36,169 nucleotides of DNA from Entamoeba histolytica HM-1:IMSS (taxonomy: Eukaryota; Evosea; Mastigamoebida; Endamoebidae): the NCBI RefSeq assembly GCF_000208925.1, contig NW_001915026.1, forward strand, positions 1 to 36,169, written 5' to 3'. A program made the translations under genes and the position numbers. Of the stretch, positions 30,368 through 36,169 are shown piece by piece (positions within the stretch are counted from its first letter, which is position 1; every line of letters starts with the position of its first letter). A model generated the notes under the pieces. The model was not told the origin of the DNA. It saw nothing but the letters and a program-made list of their open reading frames with translations, and made no database searches.

Positions 30368-31451
30368 TCCTCTTTCTTTTATTTCTTTTTAGACCTTTTT
30401 ATATTTTTAGGTTTCTTTCTAGGGTTTGATTAGGTTTTTTTTCTATTTTTTCTTTTCACTATCCTTTTAATCTCTCGTTCAATAAAACTCTTTTTCTGTG
30501 ATAAATAACAATTACAATGCTACTTAAAGTATGTCAGTATATCAGACAAAAGATGGTTATTATTTGTAAAATTCAAACAAGTTGTTGTAAAAAAAATATA
30601 ACTGCATTAATTTACTAACTGGAAAAATAAAAAAAAAGAAAAGCAACAACGTGTTGGAATATTTAAAGTTTTAATAAAAAAAATCTTCATTATTTCTCTG
30701 TTTCATCAGCATTAGATTATCTCTTATTAATTTTCTTTATTGTTATAAAAGTCAATTAGAAAAAAAAGTTATATTAATACCAAATAATACTCTGTATAAT
30801 ACTTTGTGTAAAATTTTAACAGATTGGATAGTAGTAGTTAGTAATAAATTCTAATTGAATTTATTATTATCAGAATAAGAAGAAATGATAACAAAAAGTT
30901 TAATGGTTGATATAAAAATATTAATAAATCTATATTGTATGTGCTAAGACAATGTTTTGGTTTTAATTTTTAACTTAAAATCATTATTTAAATAACATTA
31001 TTATCAAGATATTTGGATAGTTTGTTTAATAAAATTCAAAGTTAAAAAAAATTGAGAAGTTCAATTGTAAAAATAAAATAACAGAATTTAGATTTTTCTG
31101 CGAGAGTATTAAAAGAAGTAATATATTAAATGTCATAAATTAAGTTAGATTAGTTAAACGTTCATTTTTATACTAACGCACTAAATGTGATAAATCTGTA
31201 GTTTATTCAAAAACTTAAAGTAGAAATAATTGTTATTTAAGTATTTTTGACTTAATACTATATTATATTAGTAAAGGTTATAACATTATTATTGAAACAA
31301 TATAGTTATTGGAATTTAAACTAATTTTTTGTTATTCATTTTGTTTTTATTAACAAATAGAATTATACACAATCACTTTCTTCTTTGAGTTTATCACTTT
31401 ATTCTACTTTTTCATTATTCAAAACTATTCTCGAATTAATTCAATTAAAAT
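30368..31451. other. gene-free AT-rich region of about 1.1 kb
   Basis: No open frame, RNA gene or repeat recognised. It holds the NAP1 promoter side (CTTTTTATATTTTTAGG near 30395) and the 3' end of the receptor gene. The longest gene-free stretch inside the unique core. Confidence 0.5.
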
Positions 31452-33780
31452 TTATGTGTAAATTATGTTTTGATTCGTTCTTGTTTGTTGGACTTGATTC
31501 AAATACAAAATTAATTGGTTTTTGATATTTTCCAATGTGACTGTATCAGTACATTTAATGCATTCTTCACAAATCTTATGAATTGTCTGATTTGATTCAT
31601 CCAGTAAATGACTCAAAACATTTCCAAATGCTTTTATGTCTTCATTTTCTCCATCTTCACATTCTTTTGAATATTTTTGACAGCAAGGATGAAGTGATGG
31701 AGGAAATAGATGATATGGTAATTCCCATCCAATTAACTTTCCACACACTTGTTTCAGATCAGTTGATACAACAACAATATTGTGTTGACATAGTTGTTTG
31801 AATACAATCCCTTTTTTCTTTAATTCAATCAATCCTTCAATAGCATCACAACATACTTTGATAATAAGAATTTCATTATTTTGGTCTAATTCATTTATTG
31901 TGGAATAAAATGTGTTGTAAACAAGAATTAATGCATTTGGAGATAGTGCAACTTTTTGTGGAGAACATAAATATTGGGATTCAACTATTAGGGATTTAAT
32001 ATGATTTATACTGCTCTCATGTAATGCTGGTTCTAAAGGTAATGCTAGTACAACTCCACTTTCTTTATTTTGTGACTTAAAAACACAATCCCTAAAAACA
32101 CCAATACAACTTTGACATCTAATTCTTTGTTCTATGAGATTTTCCGAATCAATCACATAATCATCTACTGTTTTGATGACTAATGGAATCCTCACTGCAG
32201 ATTCTCCTGTACTGATGACAATTCCTTCATTTGGTTGACAACTACATTCTATTGTAATGCATATTCTCACTTTTTCACTTGAATGTGGTTTAATGTCAAT
32301 GTATTGCGGTTTAGCACAATAACTAATTCGATAACTGATGGGGACTTCCACTTTGCATTCCATTAATGTGTCAGATGCATTTGTTATTGTAAGTGCTTCT
32401 TCTATTTGGGTGTGGACTGGTGCTTCCTCATTAAATCCAAATGTGAGCCATGATGGTGTAATGAGTGGGGGAATGGCTGGTGATGCTAACGCCCATCCTC
32501 GATATATAATTACAAGAAGAATCATAGATGCAATGAAAATTAATACAGAAATAAGTTGAATAATGATAATACTTCCAATGTCAATCACAACATAGCATTT
32601 CCATGTGTCTTCATTGAGATAATACCCATTTGGACATGTACAATCATTCTGGTTACAGTATTTTTTTAATGAATTTCGTATATCAATTCCATATGGATGG
32701 TCATTTATATTTGAATACATTCCCCCAACAAGAACTTCTTCTCCATCTAATGTGGTAGTATATCCTTTAAAGTCATAATGTTCTCCAATAGATATTCTTC
32801 CAATCTTTGTAAATCTAATATGGTGTTTGTGAAGAACTGCATAGTTGTCATAATACATTTCAACTGCTCCACTTCCATTATCATGTCCAAATAATCCAAT
32901 TACAATTATACTTCCATATGTTTGAAGGATGTTTGTTTGACTAGAATTAAACAATACGTCATTTGGATGATAGAAAGGAATATTAAGATATTCAACACTT
33001 TTGTAGTCATTTGGTGATCGTACTTCAATGATATTATTTGATGTAATTGCTGTATATGCAACATCAAATATGTTGAGTACCATAGGATCATGATATGCTG
33101 TAGGGCTTGTGTTGTTAATTGAATAGGAATAAATTATATTAAGCTGTGGTATTTTATATAGTCGTGTTTCAATCCCTTTTTTGATTGCAAATATGTCATG
33201 TCCATGAGAAAGATATTCTCCACATTCTATATCTGTTTTATTTTCAACCTGTCCATTTGATTGGAAGATTGAAATGGCTATATTGTTATTGTGTTTAGTA
33301 TTTCTTATGAATTTTTACAAACATCCTCCTACACAGACAACAAATTGTTCACCAATTACTTCTATTGGACTTGTCAAATCAATCTTTGTTGGCATGACTG
33401 TTATATTTGATGGTGTTGAGTATTTGTAGTGATAGACTTTACCCTGGTTGATAACAATGATATTTTCATTGATATTGATTGATTTTGGATGCTGTGGTGG
33501 GTCAAAAAATGAAGCAGTAAGAATAGTTGAATTAGACACTTTTGCATCTACAAAAAATTGGTTTGCTTTGGAGTTAATTTAGTCAGTTTTCAAACAGGAT
33601 GTGATGGGTAAGTAATAATAAAAACAAACGACGTGTCTTTTCATAACGAGTGATGAGTGAATAACGATAATCAGATAATTCATTGAAGTAAGTGTCTAGT
33701 ATCACATGTGATTTGTTGGACATTGAAAAGTCAACAGGGTTGAGTGCAAATAGTGATGTGAAGAAGATGAATATTAACAT
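31452..33780 (-). CDS. TMK-like type I receptor with pseudokinase domain (three exons)
   Basis: Exons are 33630-33780, 33323-33547 and 31452-33277. Introns of 82 nt (33548-33629) and 45 nt (33278-33322) both begin GTTTGT and end TAG and both have phase 1; joined length is 2202 nt, 733 aa. Residues 1-12 form a signal peptide. The ectodomain (about 13-330) has repeated beta-propeller-like words such as VVCVGGSISIFQSNG and IIVIGLFGHDNGSGAVEMY. A Cys cluster, CNQNDCTCPNGYY, precedes the membrane segment (about 360-384). The cytoplasmic part starts with an Ig/MSP-like domain (LTITNASDTLMECKVEVPIS) as in Entamoeba transmembrane kinases. A kinase-like C-lobe follows (about 520-725), but HRD reads KQLCQHN and DFG reads GWE, and no glycine loop or catalytic Lys is seen, so it is a probable pseudokinase. 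Confidence 0.82.
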
Positions 33781-35172
33781 TGATATTTTCAGATTTTTAA
33801 GATGAACAAAACTAATTATTCTTTTATAAATACAACTAACACTGATTGTATTTAAATCAACATTCTAAACATATAGAAATGAAACAAAGTATTTAACAAT
33901 CAAATAACTGTTAATAATGATGAGTTTCATTATGATAAACATTATTATGAATTAGATTTGTTCATTATTATTTGTTTAACATTTTAACAAAGTCAATGAA
34001 TAAACAATGTAATATGAGTATGTTGTTAATTGTGTATTTAATTGATATGACTATTATGTTATTTAACACGTGTTCATTTTATATTTATTCATATTATGTG
34101 TTTCTTGTTAATTATATGTGTTTATTATTATCTTTTGATTTTTAGATTTTTCTTTCTTTTGTTTTAATCTGATTCAATGAATTTATTTGATAAATTTTCA
34201 ATGTGAAATAGATATTACTTATGATGTTAAACACATTCATTTCAATTCATTTGGTTTAATAGTTGTGAAATAATTTGAGTAATAAAAATATTATGAAACA
34301 AGAAATAAAAAATAATAAAAATTCTTAAATTAATTTTCAGGAGATTCAGTAGATATGTATTTTTCTGTTTCGTTTTGTTTGTTTGATATTTGTTCATTCA
34401 TTCTATTTGGTTTAATATTCGTTAGATACTTCTATATGGTACTTCATTTTTAATGATTATTTTTTGTTTCATTTCATTGATTATTTTCTTTATTTTATAT
34501 TCTTCTTTTGATGTTATCATTTTTATTTTTATTATTAGTTATTTTCATTTTACTTCTCCAAGTTTATTCTTTATCCCTTCATTATATTTATTTTATATTT
34601 TATTTTAGTTGTTCTCGTCATATTTTCATGTACTATTTCATATTTAATTTGTATTTTCTTATCTACATTCTAATTCATATTTATTGGTCATTTGTTATTA
34701 TTTTATAACTACAAATAATACATCAGTTCATTTATCATAAAATATAATTATTGATTTGTTAATTCATATAAAAATTTAATTTATTTCATTGATTTTATTG
34801 TTTATGTTTTTTATATTAATATTCTTCATTATTTCATTTGTTATTTTCTTATCATTTCATTATCACTCTATTTTATTATTTCACTATTCATTTCATTCAA
34901 TTTCAATTTATTAATATATTTTATTTTATTATTCTTTCATTATTTTATTAATATAATCGAATTATTCTTATTTTATATAGTTTGATATTTCATTATACTC
35001 ATTTTTATTATTTCTTTTACTACGTGCTTTATTCGTTCTTTTCATTTACAATTATTATCTATTTTTTATTTCTCATATTTCAATGTCTTTAAGTCATATT
35101 CTTTTATTGTTCTAACTATTTCAAATGTACATTCATATCTTGATGATATTATTTTATTACTTCATTCTTCTT
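33781..35172. other. T-rich gene-free region inside the right arm
   Basis: Dense TTTATT/TTCATT words increase from about 34000 onwards. The plus-strand frame at 34508-34708 is pure low-complexity F/I/L/Y and is not called. The first 100 bases would hold the receptor gene's promoter. No RNA gene seen. Confidence 0.55.
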
Positions 35173-35229
35173 GGGAACGAAAATAAGCAATGAAATAATG
35201 TATCTAAATAATTTACAAAAATGAAAAAA

Positions 35230-35249
35230 GATGCAAATTTTTTTGCATC
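35230..35249. repeat. hairpin palindrome near inner edge of right arm
   Basis: GATGCAAA and TTTGCATC around TTTT, the counterpart of 1448-1467. The identical plus-strand sequence in both arms means the loop is inverted relative to the arms. Confidence 0.75.
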
Positions 35250-35860
35250 CATAGAATATTCCATTTATTATATTTTGCTCCTAAAATAAAAATAAAAAAA
35301 TAAAAAAAATATGATAAATATACAATCTGTATATATTTATGTTTATATTTTATGATCATTTCTATTCATTTTGTATGAAATATTAATGAAATAGATGATT
35401 TGATTATTCATAATTATTTTTATTCTTTATATTCTTTTATTTATATGTTATTTATCTATCGTATTTTTATATATTTATTTCTCTGTTTATATTATTTATA
35501 TCATTGTATTCTTCTTATTATCTATATTATTATATTATATTATTATATTATTCTTATTTTATTATTTTTATGTTTATATTATTTAGATTTTCTTATTGTT
35601 ATTCTTTTATATTTAAATGTATTTGTTTATTCATCTTATTCATCTTTTATATTCTTATCATTTATATCTATTTTCAATTTATATTTATTCTCTTTTGATT
35701 TATATTAATATTAAATTTATCTTTTATACTTTGATTTTATTATTATATCATTTATTATCATTTCTCGTTTTATTTATCATTTATTCTTATTATTCTTTTG
35801 TTTTTATATTCTATATCATATATTCATATCATTTCTATTTTATATTTTATCATTTATTAC

Positions 35861-35880
35861 GTGTTATAATAACATAACAC
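35861..35880. repeat. small perfect palindrome in right arm
   Basis: GTGTTAT and ATAACAC stem arms around AATAAC; counterpart of 837-856, which has one terminal mismatch. Confidence 0.6.
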
Positions 35881-36169
35881 ATATGATTGAATATATAATA
35901 AACATCATAATGAAATTATACATATAAATAAAACATAAAAAAGAATAAAATATTTTTTTATCAATAAAATAATATTAATTACTTTGCATCATTAAATTAG
36001 ACACTTTTTATTGAATATTTCGTATTTTTCAATAAAATGTTCAATTTATTTCATTATTCTTTTCATATTTTATCATCTCTTTTGGTTTATTACTCTTTAT
36101 ATTCTTTCTTTTTATATTCTCTACTTTATACTTTTATTCTTTCTTCATCTTCTTCTACTTATTACTTTC

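Larger units (their letters stand above)
35173..36169 (-). repeat. right arm of the long terminal inverted repeat
   Basis: Reverse complement of about 600-1525, running off the window end. Shared landmarks in order from the inside are GGGAACGAAAATAAGCAA (35173), ATAATTTACA (about 35211), the hairpin at 35230, TATATTTTGCTCCTAA (about 35268), CATTTTGTATGAAATATTAA (about 35368), GTGTTATAATAACATAACAC (35861), CATTAAATTAGACAC (about 35990) and CATATTTTATCATCTC (about 36064). Small indels and base changes separate the arms, so they are not identical. Hydrophobic plus-strand frames (35400-35877) are composition artefacts. Confidence 0.85.

Noticed and set aside
33315..33317. TAA as a premature stop making the receptor a pseudogene
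   Set aside because: It lies inside a GTTTGT...TAG intron whose removal keeps frame and restores a propeller-like segment.
34508..35877. Several plus-strand hydrophobic frames in the right end as membrane proteins
   Set aside because: Overlapping frames of the same T-rich repeat; no domain, mirrored by the antisense of the left arm.
1..36169. CRISPR array or bacterial-type operon
   Set aside because: No regularly spaced direct repeats, and the introns and gene content are eukaryotic.

Overview
The window reads as nuclear DNA from an Entamoeba amoeba (E. histolytica-like clade). The genome is very AT-rich, genes are short and mostly intronless, and they are packed on both strands. The few introns start with GTTTGT and end with TAG. 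The gene content fits the genus: BspA-type leucine-rich proteins, a TMK-like receptor, a tetraspanin, an RNA-dependent RNA polymerase and an R4-type LINE relic. The species cannot be fixed from the sequence alone.

Layout. Both ends (about 600-1525 and 35173-36169) are AT-rich, gene-free arms of one long inverted repeat with small hairpins. Just inside the left arm lies a decayed, 3'-truncated VPS13/chorein pseudogene on the minus strand (about 1540-4813). The unique core follows: an Entamoeba-type hypothetical with two internal repeats (5294-5959, +), a YafV-like omega-amidase/nitrilase (6518-7321, -), a CDCA7-type zinc finger protein (7451-7948, -), a two-exon YhhN/TMEM86 membrane protein (8168-8942, -), an ankyrin protein (9908-10735, -), an MPPED-like metallophosphoesterase (10931-11605, +), a LINE reverse transcriptase relic (about 11640-12315, -), a GNAT/NAA50-like acetyltransferase (12781-13272, -), a two-exon HMG-box protein (13474-14122, +), a two-exon tetraspanin (14314-15032, +), a BspA-LRR protein (15244-16632, -), a second two-repeat hypothetical (17078-17722, -), a polytopic transporter (18290-19525, +), a two-exon RdRP (19793-22933, +), a second BspA-LRR protein (22979-24997, -), a dynamin-family GTPase (25090-27444, -), a RasGEF (27695-29170, -), NAP1 (29321-30367, -) and a three-exon TMK-like receptor pseudokinase (31452-33780, -).

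Five genes look broken or truncated as single open frames but become intact when GTTTGT...TAG introns of 45-82 nt are removed (YhhN, HMG, tetraspanin, RdRP, TMK-like); every junction restores frame exactly. No operon logic is expected. Themes are chromatin and RNA silencing (RdRP, NAP1, HMG, CDCA7-type finger) and surface or signalling functions (TMK-like receptor, RasGEF, tetraspanin, BspA-LRRs, dynamin).

Most worth following up: the inverted repeat enclosing the whole unique core, with one hairpin whose loop is flipped between arms; two divergent members of an unrecognised tandem-repeat protein family; the TMK-like pseudokinase receptor; and the VPS13 relic cut off at the repeat edge.
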